Origin: an uncultured Desulfovibrio sp.
GTDB lineage: Bacteria > Desulfobacterota > Desulfovibrionia > Desulfovibrionales > Desulfovibrionaceae
DNA length: 64,000 nt
Assembly: GCA_937926875.1 (NCBI GenBank)
Contig: CALBAX010000015.1
Location: 1-64,000, forward strand
Reading direction: 5' to 3'
Shown piece by piece: positions 16,046 through 24,730 of this stretch. A program made the position numbers and the translations under genes. Position 1 is the stretch's first letter. Every line of letters begins with the position of its first letter. The notes below the pieces were generated by a model that saw only the letters and a program-made list of their open reading frames with translations, had not been told where the DNA came from and searched no databases.

Positions 16046-17179
16046 GTGGCAGAACTGAGCATCATCCCCGTCAACACTGCGGAAGACCTGGACCGCTTCG
16101 TGGAACTGCCCTGGAGCATCTACACGCCGGATTCCCTCTGGGTGCCCAACCTGAAAAAACAGGATCGCGAGCTGCTCTCGCCCGGCGAGCACCCCTTCTG
16201 GAATACCGCCCGGCGCGAACTGTTCCTGGCCCTGCGCGACGGCCGCCCCGTGGGCCGCATCGCGGCCATCGTGGACGAAAAATACAACGCCTATGCCGGC
16301 GAACGCTGCGGGGCCTTCGGCTTTTTCGAATGCCGGGACGACCGCGAGGCCGCCCACGCCCTGTTGCAGGCCGCCCACGACTGGCTGCGCCGCCAGGGCA
16401 TGGCCTTCATGCGCGGGCCCCTCAACCCGTCCACCAACTACACCTGCGCCATGCTGGTGGACGGCTTCGACGAGGCCCCCGCGCTCATGATGCCCTGGAA
16501 CCCGCCCTACTATCCCGCCCTGCTGGAATCCTGGCACATGCGCAAGGAGCAGGACCTGTTCGCCTACCTCATCGAGCGCGACAAGCTGCACGTGGAGGAC
16601 TGGCTCAAGGACGAGATCCGTCACCTCAAGGAACAGGAGCGCTTCACCTGCCGTGTCTCCTCCAAGGCCACCCTGGCCGAGGACATCCGCATCATGCTGG
16701 ACCTCTACCGCATCTCGTGGGCCGGCAACTGGGGCTTCGCGCCCCTTTCCGACGGCGAGGCCGATGTGCTGGTGAAGGAGCTCAAGGGCCTGCTCGATCC
16801 CGATTTCTTCGTCCTCTTCTTCCACGATGGCGAGCCCGCCGCGGGCATGGTGGCCCTGCCGGACTTCAATCCCCTGCTCAAACGCCTCAACGGCAAGCTG
16901 GGCCTCAGCGCCCTGTGGCACTACTGGCAGGCGCGCGGCGAGATGCGCGGCAAGTACCGCATGATGCTCTTCGGCATCCGTGAGGAGTTCCGCCTGCTGG
17001 GCCTGCCCCTGCTCCTGCTGGACTACATGCTGGAACAGGCCCGCCGCCATCCCGAGTTCTGCCAGGTGGAAGGCTCGTGGGTGCTGGAAGACAACATGGC
17101 CGTCAATGACCTCATCGAAGACTTTTCCGGGCGGATCACCAAACGTTACCGCCTGTACCGCAAGGAGATCGTGTCATGA
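16046..17179 (+). CDS. GNAT-like protein of unknown substrate
   Basis: The 377-residue protein looks like a large GNAT-superfamily N-acyltransferase relative: an N-terminal region with RRELFLALRDGRPVGRIAAIVDEKYN (a beta-strand pair typical of GNAT folds), then GPLNPSTNYTCAMLVDGFD, and a second GNAT-like half with FVLFFHDGEPAAGMVALPDFN. The catalytic activity is not known to me. GTG at 16046 is preferred because GGAGG lies 5 bases before it; an ATG at 16034 sits on that same sequence and has no ribosome site of its own. The stop overlaps the next gene by 4 bases (ATGA), so these genes are translated together. Confidence 0.75.
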   Translation: MAELSIIPVNTAEDLDRFVELPWSIYTPDSLWVPNLKKQDRELLSPGEHPFWNTARRELFLALRDGRPVGRIAAIVDEKYNAYAGERCGAFGFFECRDDREAAHALLQAAHDWLRRQGMAFMRGPLNPSTNYTCAMLVDGFDEAPALMMPWNPPYYPALLESWHMRKEQDLFAYLIERDKLHVEDWLKDEIRHLKEQERFTCRVSSKATLAEDIRIMLDLYRISWAGNWGFAPLSDGEADVLVKELKGLLDPDFFVLFFHDGEPAAGMVALPDFNPLLKRLNGKLGLSALWHYWQARGEMRGKYRMMLFGIREEFRLLGLPLLLLDYMLEQARRHPEFCQVEGSWVLEDNMAVNDLIEDFSGRITKRYRLYRKEIVS

Positions 17180-18228
17180 GCCATAGCGCCGATACTCCCC
17201 TGATCACGCCCGCGCCCTGGCTGGACGGCAAAAAGGTCGTCGTCACCGGCGGCACCGGCTTCGTGGGCCGCCACCTGCTGCCCCAGCTGGTGGCTGCCGG
17301 GGCCCGCGTCACCTGCATCACCCGCGCCACGTCCCGCCGCGACCATCTGCCCGCCGGGGTGGAAGTTGTCCGCGCCGACCTGCGCAGCGGCGCCGGGCTG
17401 GAAGAAGCCCTGCGCGGCCAGGACATCTGCATCCACATGGCCGCCCTGCTCTTCGGGCTGGGCTGGCAGGACTATCTGCGCGCCAACAGCGAGGCCGCCC
17501 GCGCCCTGGCCACGGCCTGGCAGCGCCTCGACGCGCAGGGCCAGGCCCCGCAGCGTCTGGTGCTGGTCTCCAGTCTGGCCGCCAGCGGCCCCTGCGACAC
17601 TCCCGCCGGCAGGGGCGACGACGCGCCCGGCGCGCCCGTGTCCGCCTACGGCTGGTCCAAGCTCATGGTGGAACAGATCCTGGGCCGTGCCCTGGGCGAT
17701 CGCATGGTCACCCTGCGGCCGCCCATCATCTACGGCTCCGGCGACCGCGGCCTGCTGCCCGTGTTCCAGGGCCTGCGCTGGGGCGTGGCCGTCACGCCCG
17801 GCCTGTTCCGCCGCTTCCCGGTCTCGGCCGTGCATGGCCGCGACGTGGGCCGCGCCATCGTCTGCTGCTGCCGCCCCGAAGCGCACGGCGTCTACCACGT
17901 CAACGACGGCGGCTGCTACGCCATGGCCGACGTTTACCGCGCCATGGCCCGGGCCATGGGCAAAAAGGCCTGCATCCTGCGCCTGCCCCTCTGCTTCCTG
18001 GGCCTGACCGCGCTGCTGTCCACGCTGGGCGGCAGCCTGCTGGCCGCGCTGGGACGCAAGGGCCGCGCCCCCAACTGGAATCTGGACAAATACCGCGAAG
18101 CCCGCCAGTCCGGCTGGACCTGCGACGCGTCGCGCCTGCGCGAGGAACTCGGCTATGCCCCCGCCCTCACGCTCGACCAGGGCATGCAAGAAGCCGTGGA
18201 AGGCTACAGGCGCGAGGGCCTGCTGTGA
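17176..18228 (+). CDS. NAD(P)-dependent epimerase/dehydratase (extended SDR)
   Basis: The 350-residue protein has the extended short-chain dehydrogenase signature: Rossmann TGGTGFVGRHLL near residue 20, HMAALLFG, a serine in VLVSSLAASGP, and the catalytic YGWSK (Tyr-x3-Lys). RPPIIYGSGDRGLLP is typical of sugar-nucleotide or hopanoid/sterol-type SDRs. A hydrophobic stretch LPLCFLGLTALLSTLGGSLLAAL near residues 255-280 may attach it to the membrane. It overlaps both neighbours by 4 bases. The substrate is unknown. Confidence 0.85.
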   Translation: MSHSADTPLITPAPWLDGKKVVVTGGTGFVGRHLLPQLVAAGARVTCITRATSRRDHLPAGVEVVRADLRSGAGLEEALRGQDICIHMAALLFGLGWQDYLRANSEAARALATAWQRLDAQGQAPQRLVLVSSLAASGPCDTPAGRGDDAPGAPVSAYGWSKLMVEQILGRALGDRMVTLRPPIIYGSGDRGLLPVFQGLRWGVAVTPGLFRRFPVSAVHGRDVGRAIVCCCRPEAHGVYHVNDGGCYAMADVYRAMARAMGKKACILRLPLCFLGLTALLSTLGGSLLAALGRKGRAPNWNLDKYREARQSGWTCDASRLREELGYAPALTLDQGMQEAVEGYRREGLL

Positions 18229-20231
18229 AAATAACCATCCAGGAACTGTCCAAGTCCTTCGGCGGACGGGACATCTTCAACAATTTCTCGCTGGAAGTGG
18301 ATTCCGGCGTGCGTTTGTGCGTCTGCGGCCCCAACGGGACCGGCAAGTCCACCCTCCTCCGCCTGCTGGCCGGCGTGGAGCCCGCCGACGGCGGCCGTGT
18401 CATCCTGCCCAGGGGCTGCCGCCTGGGCTTCGTGGAACAGGAGCTCTCCGAAGAGGCCCTGGACACGCCCCTGCTGACCTATGTGCTGGACGTGCTCCAT
18501 GACTGGAACGAGTTCTGGGCCGAGTGGGAAGACGCCGCCCGGCAGAAGGACGAGGCGCGCCTGACCCAGCTCATGCACCGCCAGGCCGAACTGGAAGCCA
18601 CCCACGGCTACAATCCCGAACACCGCGCCAAGGCCGTGCTCTCCGGTCTGGGCTTTGCCGAAAGCAAGTGGCTGCGCACCCTGCGCGAGCTCTCCGGCGG
18701 CTGGCGCGAACGCGCCAAACTGGCCCGCGTGCTCACCGCCGGGGCCGACGTGCTGCTGCTGGACGAACCCACCAACCATCTGGACATGGAAGCCGTGGAA
18801 TGGCTGGAGTCCTTCCTCATGGACTTCAAGGGCGCCCTGGTCTTCGTGGCCCACGACCGCGTGTTCATGGACCGCGTGGGCACGCACGTGCTCTATCTGG
18901 GCCTGTCCCGCCCGGTCTTCCGCAAGGCCACCTACACCCAGTTCCTCTCCCTCCAGGAGGAATACAACGCCCAGCGTGAACGCGAGGCCAAGGCCCTGCA
19001 GGACGAGCTGGCCCGCAAGATGGCCTTCGTGGAACGCTTCCGCGCCAAGGCCACCAAGGCCCGTCAGGCCGGTTCGCGCCAGAAGATGGCCAAAAAGCTG
19101 GAAAAAGAGCTGGAAGATTACCGTCCCGAGCCCAAGCGCAAGGAACTGAACTTCACCTGGCCCGAAGCCCCGCACATGGAAAAGGTGGCCCTTGCCGCCG
19201 CCGATCTGGCCTTCCACTTCCCGGACGGCAAGCAGATGTGGCCGCCGCTGACCTTCACCCTTTACAACGGCCAGCGCGTGGCCCTGGTGGGGCACAACGG
19301 CTGCGGCAAGTCCACCCTGCTCAAGCTGCTGGCCGGGACCCTGGAACGCTGCGGCGGCAACGTGGTCACCGCGCCCCAGATGCGCCTGGGCTACTACACC
19401 CAGCACCAGATGGACACCCTGCGCCCGGACACCACCGTGCTGGGCGAGATCCGGCGCCTGTCCGACCCCCGCACCACCGAAGAAGAGCTCATGAGCGTGC
19501 TGGGCCTCTTCCTGCTGGGGCAGGAATACTTCGACCGGCAGGTGAGCAAGCTCTCCGGCGGCGAGAAGAGCCGCCTGGTGCTGGCCAGCCTGTTCCTCAA
19601 ACGCTGCAATTTCCTGCTGCTGGACGAACCCACCAACCATCTGGACCTCGAAAGCCGCGAGGCCCTGGGCACGGCCCTGCAGAAGTTCGACGGCACCCTG
19701 CTCATGGTGGCCCACGACCGCTGGCTGCTCTCGCAGGTAGGCGCCGAGGCCTGGGCCCTGGACGAGAAAGGCATCACCGTCTACCCCGACTTCGCCAGCT
19801 ACGACACGGCCCGCCGCGCCGCCCTGGAGAGCGGCAGCGTCAGCCCCGGCCTCAACGCCTCCAACAAGGCCGAGAAGCCCGACAACGCGCCCCGCGCCAA
19901 CCTCTCCCGCGAGGAGCAGAAGCGCCTCAAGCGCGAGCAGGCCGAACGCCGCAACGCCCTGCACAAGGAGCTCAAGCCCCTGCAGCAAAAATACGCCGCG
20001 CTGGAAGGCCAGCTGGGAAAGGCCATGGACGAGCAGTCCGACGTGGAGACCCAGCTTGCCGATCCGGCCGTCTATGCCGACGGTGCCCGCTCCACCGAGC
20101 TGCTCAAACGCTTCAACGAGCTGCGCGACCTGACCGAGCGCCTCATGGAAGACATGGCTGCCCTGGAAGAGCAGATCGCCGCCATCGAAGCCAGGCGCGC
20201 CGATATCGACAGCATGGGGGATCTGGCATGA
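18225..20231 (+). CDS. ABC-F family ATPase (ribosome-associated type)
   Basis: Soluble tandem ABC protein, 668 residues, without membrane segments. First ATPase: Walker A GPNGTGKST (35-43), signature LSGGWRERAKL, LLLDEPTNHLD. A charged helical linker of the ABC-F type follows, then the second ATPase with GHNGCGKST (about 356-364), signature LSGGEKSRL, LLLDEPTNHLD. The last 100 residues are a charged coiled coil, as in Uup and related members. ABC-F proteins act on stalled or stressed ribosomes. The GTG start overlaps the upstream stop (GTGA). The exact subgroup (Uup versus others) is not assigned. Confidence 0.93.
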   Translation: MKITIQELSKSFGGRDIFNNFSLEVDSGVRLCVCGPNGTGKSTLLRLLAGVEPADGGRVILPRGCRLGFVEQELSEEALDTPLLTYVLDVLHDWNEFWAEWEDAARQKDEARLTQLMHRQAELEATHGYNPEHRAKAVLSGLGFAESKWLRTLRELSGGWRERAKLARVLTAGADVLLLDEPTNHLDMEAVEWLESFLMDFKGALVFVAHDRVFMDRVGTHVLYLGLSRPVFRKATYTQFLSLQEEYNAQREREAKALQDELARKMAFVERFRAKATKARQAGSRQKMAKKLEKELEDYRPEPKRKELNFTWPEAPHMEKVALAAADLAFHFPDGKQMWPPLTFTLYNGQRVALVGHNGCGKSTLLKLLAGTLERCGGNVVTAPQMRLGYYTQHQMDTLRPDTTVLGEIRRLSDPRTTEEELMSVLGLFLLGQEYFDRQVSKLSGGEKSRLVLASLFLKRCNFLLLDEPTNHLDLESREALGTALQKFDGTLLMVAHDRWLLSQVGAEAWALDEKGITVYPDFASYDTARRAALESGSVSPGLNASNKAEKPDNAPRANLSREEQKRLKREQAERRNALHKELKPLQQKYAALEGQLGKAMDEQSDVETQLADPAVYADGARSTELLKRFNELRDLTERLMEDMAALEEQIAAIEARRADIDSMGDLA

Positions 20232-20629
20232 CCTCCATCGTCGTGGCCGGCGGCATCATCTGGCAGGACGACCACCTGCTGGCCGCCCTGCGCCCGCAAG
20301 GCAAGCCCATGGCCGGTTACTGGGAGTTCCCCGGCGGCAAGCTCGAACCCGGCGAGACCGCCGAACAGGCCCTTTGCCGCGAGCTGCGCGAGGAGCTGGG
20401 CATCAGCGTGCGCGCCTGCCGGCTCTGGCAGATCGTGGAGCATGATTATGCCGAGCGCGACCTGCACGTGCAGCTGCACTTCTTCCACGTCACCGCCTTC
20501 GACGGCACGCCCTGCGCCCGGGAACGTCAGGAGCTGCGCTGGGTCACGCCCTCCCAGGCTCGTGACCTGCCCTTCCTGCCCGCCGACGCCGATCTGGTGG
20601 CCGGCCTGCCCGCCTGCGCTCCGCGGTAG
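20228..20629 (+). CDS. Nudix hydrolase (MutT-like)
   Basis: The 133-residue protein has a complete Nudix box from about residue 37, GGKLEPGETAEQ followed by RELREELGI, after YWEFPG. Its size and the WEFPGGK start resemble MutT, which removes 8-oxo-dGTP from the nucleotide pool. It is the last gene of the four-gene overlapping run (ATGA overlap with the ABC-F gene). A repeat element and a terminator follow. Confidence 0.92.
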   Translation: MTSIVVAGGIIWQDDHLLAALRPQGKPMAGYWEFPGGKLEPGETAEQALCRELREELGISVRACRLWQIVEHDYAERDLHVQLHFFHVTAFDGTPCARERQELRWVTPSQARDLPFLPADADLVAGLPACAPR

Positions 20630-20643
20630 ATGCACATCGTTTT

Positions 20644-20725
20644 GTGGGGGAGGGGGACCCCTTTTCACTAGCGCGAAAAAAGGGGTCCCCCTCCCCCACG
20701 CCCCCACCCTTCCCCAAAACGCGCC
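20644..20725. repeat. Intergenic palindrome with G-rich tail, copy B
   Basis: Best-preserved copy. GTGGGGGAGGGGGACCCCTT at 20644, a loop of about 10 bases and a near-perfect complement to 20699, then the tail GCCCCCACCCTTCCCCAAAA. Read on the minus strand, tail plus arm give five consecutive G-runs of 3 to 5. Confidence 0.88.
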
Positions 20726-20730
20726 TTCAC

Positions 20731-20769
20731 GGCCTGTGTCCCTGCGGGGACACAGGCTTTTTGTTTTTT
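20731..20769 (+). terminator. Terminator of the GNAT-SDR-ABCF-Nudix operon
   Basis: GCCTGTGTCCC / GGGGACACAGGC stem with a TGC loop, followed by TTTTTGTTTTTT. Confidence 0.9.
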
Positions 20770-21055
20770 GGGGGCCTTGTTTCCCCAATGTTCTAAAAAA
20801 CATATTGCTTACTATACTGCGGGTGCCCTCGATCCGCACAAGCAAAGGGACATCTGCCTCCATTGGGCAACCTTGGAGAGCTCCCAACGCCGCGCGCTCC
20901 AGCCTGCCCCGATAGTTCCCGTCCTGTTCCGGGCCATTGCGTCCGGGCCGGACGGCGGCTAAGATGTCCCCTTGTCCCCAAAGCCTCGCCCGGCGCCAGC
21001 GCACGATGCCATGCCCTGTGTCCGCCAGACGGGGACCTGCCATACCGGCCTGAAG

Positions 21056-21127
21056 AAAAGTTTTTGGAAGGGTTGGGGGGTCAGGGGGGAAGGGGGACCT
21101 TTTTGGAAAAAGGTCCCCCTTCCCCCC
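21056..21127. repeat. Intergenic palindrome with G-rich tail, copy C (reverse orientation)
   Basis: The tail is on the left: AAAGTTTTTGGAAGGGTTGG at 21058. The palindrome at 21084-21127 has arms GGGGGGAAGGGGGACCTTTT and complement. It lies about 40 bases before the M24 peptidase gene, so it would be part of that 5' leader. A possible promoter -10 (TATACT near 20814) lies upstream, with no good -35. Confidence 0.85.
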
Positions 21128-21165
21128 GCGCATCCCTCCCCGCCCTTCCTGCAAAGGAACCCCGC

Positions 21166-22245
21166 ATGAACACGCCCTATGCTGCCCGACGCGACCGCCT
21201 GCGCCAACTGATGCGCGCCCGCGGTCTGGATGCCCTGCTGGTGAGCCACGCTGCCAACCGTTTTTACCTTTCCGGCTTCGAGCTGCATGACGTGCAGCTC
21301 AACGAGAGCGCGGGACGCCTGGTCATCTGCGCGGACGGGCGGGACTGGCTCTGCACGGACGCCCGCTACAAGGATGCGGCGGCCCGGCTCTGGGACGAGG
21401 ACCACATCCTCATCTACGGCCCGGATGCGGCCACGGAGATCGGCCGGCTCATGCGGCGTTGCGGCAGCCGCCTGGGTCTGGAGGCGGAGATCGTGAGCCT
21501 CAATTTTGCCCGTTCGCTGGGCCGTGCCGTAGGCCGCGGCGCACATCTGCAGGCGGCCGACGGCCTGGTGGAAGAGCTGCGCGTCATCAAGGACGCGGAC
21601 GAGATCAAAGCCCTGGAGCGTTCCTTCGCCCTCAACCACGCCATGCTGCGCTGGCTGGAGGAGAGCCAGCTTCAGCCAGGCCGCAACGAAGCCGAGCTGG
21701 CCTGGGCCATCGAAAAATATTTCCGTGACAACGGCGCCTCGGAACTGGCCTTCCCGTCCATCGTGGCCGTGGACCGGAACGCGGCCCTGCCCCACGCCAT
21801 CCCCGGTGAGAAGAAGCTGCCGGACAATGGTCTGGTGCTGGTGGACGTGGGCTGCCGCGTGGACGGGTACTGCTCCGACCAGACGCGCACCTTCTGGGTG
21901 GGCGACAGGCCGCACAAGGAGTTCCGCGAGACCATGAAGCTGGTGCGTGATGCCCAGCAGGCAGCCCTGGACAAGATGCGGCCGGGCCTGCCCCTGCACG
22001 AGGCCTATACGCTGGCGCGGGGCGTGTTCGCGAAGGCAGGCGTGGAAGCCTGGTTCACCCACGGCCTGGGCCACGGCGTGGGCCTGGAGACGCACGAGGC
22101 CCCCAGCCTGGGCCGCCGCGGCGACAAGGTCCTGCAGGAAGGCATGGTGGTCACGGTGGAGCCCGGCCTCTACTACCCGCAGTGGGGCGGCATCCGCTGG
22201 GAGTACACGGTGCTCATCACGGCCGACGGCAACCGCATCCTGTAG
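21166..22245 (+). CDS. M24 family aminopeptidase (Xaa-Pro peptidase type)
   Basis: The 359-residue protein has an N-terminal creatinase-like domain (about 1-130) and a C-terminal pita-bread metallopeptidase. Metal ligands are all visible: Asp in LVDVGCRVDGYCSDQTRT (two), His in HGLGHGVGLETHE, Glu in TVEPGLYY, and the last Glu in GGIRWEYTVL. The family removes N-terminal residues before proline (PepP/PepQ type); the exact specificity is inferred. AAAGGA precedes the ATG at 21166; longer in-frame starts run back through the repeat and are rejected. aroK follows after 8 bases. Confidence 0.92.
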   Translation: MNTPYAARRDRLRQLMRARGLDALLVSHAANRFYLSGFELHDVQLNESAGRLVICADGRDWLCTDARYKDAAARLWDEDHILIYGPDAATEIGRLMRRCGSRLGLEAEIVSLNFARSLGRAVGRGAHLQAADGLVEELRVIKDADEIKALERSFALNHAMLRWLEESQLQPGRNEAELAWAIEKYFRDNGASELAFPSIVAVDRNAALPHAIPGEKKLPDNGLVLVDVGCRVDGYCSDQTRTFWVGDRPHKEFRETMKLVRDAQQAALDKMRPGLPLHEAYTLARGVFAKAGVEAWFTHGLGHGVGLETHEAPSLGRRGDKVLQEGMVVTVEPGLYYPQWGGIRWEYTVLITADGNRIL

Positions 22246-22253
22246 GAGGCGCC

Positions 22254-22772
22254 ATGTCCCTGATCTATCTTGTGGGCCCGCGGGCCTGCGGCAAGACCAC
22301 GCTGGGCAAGGCCCTGTCCGAAGTGCTGGACGTGCCCTACTGCGATACGGACCACCACCTCTGCCAGCGTCTGGGCATGGACGTGGCGACCATGGTGGAC
22401 CGCTGGGGCTGGGAGGGCTTCCGCAGCCGCGAGAGCGAATCCCTGCGCCTGGCCAGTGAGGAACTGGCGGGCCGTGGCGTGGTGGCCACCGGCGGCGGCA
22501 TGGTGCTGGCCGAGGCCAACCGGCGCTACATGCGCGAGCATGGCCGGGTCTTCTTTTTGTCCGCCCCGGCGGAGGTGCTGGCCGCCCGCCTGCGGCGCAA
22601 CCCGCTGGAGGCCCAGCGCCCCAGCCTCACCGGCAAGAGCCTGGATGACGAAGTGCGCGAGGTGCTGGAAGCCCGCCTGCCCCTGTACCGGGACGCGGCC
22701 CATCACGAACTGGACGCCCGCCAGAGCATCACGGAACTGTGCCTGGCCGTGCGGACCCTGCTGCGCCATTGA
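22254..22772 (+). CDS. aroK: Shikimate kinase
   Basis: Phosphorylates shikimate at O3 in the chorismate pathway. The 172-residue protein has Walker A GPRACGKTT (8-16), the shikimate-binding CDTDHHL, the catalytic arginine region EGFRSRESES, the TGGGMVL glycine loop and the lid RNPLEAQRPSLTGKS. The CGKTT loop and lid resemble the AroL type. AGGAG of the ribosome site overlaps the stop codon of the M24 gene. It is downstream of an unrelated peptidase, a common arrangement in which it shares transcription only. Confidence 0.95.
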   Translation: MSLIYLVGPRACGKTTLGKALSEVLDVPYCDTDHHLCQRLGMDVATMVDRWGWEGFRSRESESLRLASEELAGRGVVATGGGMVLAEANRRYMREHGRVFFLSAPAEVLAARLRRNPLEAQRPSLTGKSLDDEVREVLEARLPLYRDAAHHELDARQSITELCLAVRTLLRH

Positions 22773-22777
22773 CCATC

Positions 22778-22821
22778 ACGGGGAGCGTGTCACGCCATAG
22801 TGGCCTGAGGCGCTCCCCGTG
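22778..22821 (+). terminator. Hairpin between aroK and the glycosyltransferase
   Basis: CACGGGGAGCG (22778-22788) pairs with CGCTCCCCGTG (22811-22821), followed by CGTTTGTTTGG. The T-run is broken and merges into the next ribosome site, so it may attenuate rather than fully stop transcription. Confidence 0.6.
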
Positions 22822-22839
22822 CGTTTGTTTGGAGGAGAC

Positions 22840-23901
22840 ATGCCTGCCTGCCCGCTGGTGACCGTCCTGCTGCCGGTCTGGAACGGCGCTTCCCTGCCCC
22901 TGACGTCAGAGGGGGAAGAGCCCCTGCGCGTGGCCATCCGTTCCCTGGCCCGGCAGGAAGCCGCTCCGGGAGCCCCCGTACCGGACTTCGAGGTGCTGGC
23001 CGTCGATGACGGCTCCACTGACGGCACGGCAGCCCTGCTGGATGCCCTGGCGATGGAATATCCCTGCCTGCGCGTCCTGCACCGGCCGCATGAGGGTCTG
23101 CCCGGCGCGCTCAACGCCGGTCTGGAGGCCGCCCGGGGCGAGCTCATCGCCCGCATGGACGCCGATGACGTCTGCCATCCGCAACGCCTGGCCCTCCAGG
23201 CCGCCTGGATGGCAGCCCATCCCGAAACGGGCCTGCTGGCCACGCGGGTGCATTTTGGCGGCGACCGGGAGACGGCGCGCGGCTTTGCCCACTTCGTGGA
23301 CTGGCAGAACGGCCTGCTGGATCATGAGGCCATCAGCCGCAACCGCTTCCGCGATACGCCCGTCAGCCATCCTTCGGTCATGTTCCGGCGCGGGCTGCCC
23401 CAGCTGCACGGCGGCTATGCCGACGGTTTTTTCGCCGAAGACTGGGAACTGTGGCTGCGCTGGCTGCACGCCGGTGTGCGCATGGCCAAGCTGCCGCAGG
23501 AACTGCTGGTCTGGAACGACCCGCCGCACCGGGCCACCCGCAGCGACAGCCGCTATTGCGAGGCCGCCAACAACCGGTTGCGCGCCCTCTGGCTGGCCCG
23601 CTGGCTGGAGCGCCACAACCCCTGGCATCCGCAGGTCTATCTGCTGGGCGCGGGCAGGGTGGCGCGCCGCCGTCTGGCCCCCCTGTGGGAAAGGGGCGTG
23701 CAGGTGGCCGCTTTCGTGGACATCGACCCCAAAAAGATCGGGCAGAACGTGCACGGCGTGCCGGTCATCGGCCGTAACGGACTGCCCGGGCCGGGCCGCT
23801 GTTTCCTGCTCAATGCCCTCACCGCCCACGGTGCCGACGAGGACGCCGCCCGCTGGCTGGCCGCTGCCGGCTACGGTCCAGGACAGTGGCTGCTGGTCTG
23901 A
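22840..23901 (+). CDS. Family 2 glycosyltransferase with C-terminal Rossmann-like domain
   Basis: The 353-residue protein starts as a GT-A glycosyltransferase: TVLLPVWNGA, AVDDGSTDGT (about 54-63), the metal motif MDADD (106-110) and EDWELWLRW (200-208). After about residue 260 it carries a second domain with a dinucleotide-binding-like loop, VYLLGAGRVARRRLAPLWERG, then VAAFVDIDPKKIGQNVHGVPVIG. That segment resembles the N-terminal Rossmann domain of PglD-like sugar acetyltransferases. It may sense or bind a nucleotide; no active site is recognisable. The ATG at 22840 has GGAGGAG directly upstream. Substrate unknown; it probably acts on surface polysaccharide. Confidence 0.85.
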   Translation: MPACPLVTVLLPVWNGASLPLTSEGEEPLRVAIRSLARQEAAPGAPVPDFEVLAVDDGSTDGTAALLDALAMEYPCLRVLHRPHEGLPGALNAGLEAARGELIARMDADDVCHPQRLALQAAWMAAHPETGLLATRVHFGGDRETARGFAHFVDWQNGLLDHEAISRNRFRDTPVSHPSVMFRRGLPQLHGGYADGFFAEDWELWLRWLHAGVRMAKLPQELLVWNDPPHRATRSDSRYCEAANNRLRALWLARWLERHNPWHPQVYLLGAGRVARRRLAPLWERGVQVAAFVDIDPKKIGQNVHGVPVIGRNGLPGPGRCFLLNALTAHGADEDAARWLAAAGYGPGQWLLV

Positions 23902-23986
23902 GCGGTCCCGGATGCGCCCCGAAGCGTGAACCGCTGTCCAAAAATTGACGGCTCCTGTCTCGTTCTGTCATCTCCTGCCCCGATGG

Positions 23987-24031
23987 CCGTGCATTTTTCC
24001 CTGGATGCACGGCTTTTTTATTTTTTACATA
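23987..24031 (+). terminator. Terminator before the atp operon
   Basis: GCCGTGCA / TGCACGGC (23987-23994 and 24007-24014), then TTTTTTATTTTTT. Confidence 0.88.
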
Positions 24032-24123
24032 ATATTTTGAAATAATTTGTTTTTCATAAAAACACATAAAAAATATCATAAAATTGTTTGTGCAGATGCG
24101 AAGACTTTGCGAATTTTGTCACC

Positions 24124-24160
24124 AATACCCTTTGACATAACCCCTTGTTGAGGGTATTTT
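24124..24160 (+). promoter_or_regulatory. atp operon promoter with flanking inverted repeat
   Basis: TTGACA (24132-24137), a 17-base spacer, TATTTT (24155-24160), in an AT-rich stretch. An inverted repeat AATACCC (24124-24130) / GGGTATT (24152-24158) brackets the -35 and touches the -10, so a repressor or structural control is possible. The transcript would start near 24167, 38 bases before the first atp gene. Confidence 0.75.
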
Positions 24161-24204
24161 ATAAAAGCTTTGAACATCACACCGTCCAGAGGGAGGATAC
24201 GGTA

Positions 24205-24624
24205 ATGTTGGACCTTAATATCACCTTGGTTTTCCAGTTGGTGAACTTCTTCATTGCACTGTACGTGCTGAACCTCCTTCTGATTCGCCCCATCCGCGAA
24301 ATCATCCGCAAACGCAAAGCCGTCATGGACGATATGTCCGGCGAATCCGAATCCTACGAATACCAGGCCGAGCAGCGCCTTTCCGACTATGACAGCCAGC
24401 TGACCCGCGCCCGTCAGGATGCTGGCCAGAACCGTGAAAAGGCCCGCGAAGCCGGCGCCGCCGAACAGGCCAGCCTGGTAGCTGAAGCCCAGAAGCGCGC
24501 CCAGGAGATCATTGCCGAGACCCGTCGCAACCTGCAGGCCGAAGCCGATGCTTCCCTGAAGGAGCTGCGCGGTCAGGTCGCCACGCTCTCCGGCCAGCTG
24601 GCCGAGCGTGTGCTGCGTGGCTAG
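24205..24624 (+). CDS. atpF: ATP synthase F0 subunit b' (peripheral stalk)
   Basis: The 139-residue protein has one N-terminal membrane span (LVFQLVNFFIALYVLNLLLI) followed by a long charged helix, the build of F0 b-type subunits. It is the shorter of two tandem b-like genes and so is called b'. The ATG at 24205 is preceded by GGGAGGA; an upstream ATG in frame (24145) lies inside the promoter and is rejected. First gene of the atp operon. The stalk holds F1 against the membrane ring. Confidence 0.92.
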   Translation: MLDLNITLVFQLVNFFIALYVLNLLLIRPIREIIRKRKAVMDDMSGESESYEYQAEQRLSDYDSQLTRARQDAGQNREKAREAGAAEQASLVAEAQKRAQEIIAETRRNLQAEADASLKELRGQVATLSGQLAERVLRG

Positions 24625-24730
24625 TACGCCGTTTCTGCCACTGTGCCACGCGCGGGCTCGGTGGTTTTTCGGGCGGTCTTCGGACCGCGAGGGTAAAGAA
24701 TCAAGAGAAACCCAATCAAGGGGGTGGGCT

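Noticed and set aside
14732..17050. A 772-codon minus-strand frame opposite pyrD and the GNAT-like gene.
   Set aside because: Shadow of genes with strong family similarity on the plus strand; no recognisable domain.
20800..20840. Possible promoter TATACT near 20814 for the M24 peptidase gene.
   Set aside because: No acceptable -35 at 16-18 bases, and the leader would be about 340 bases with a repeat in it; left as a note only.
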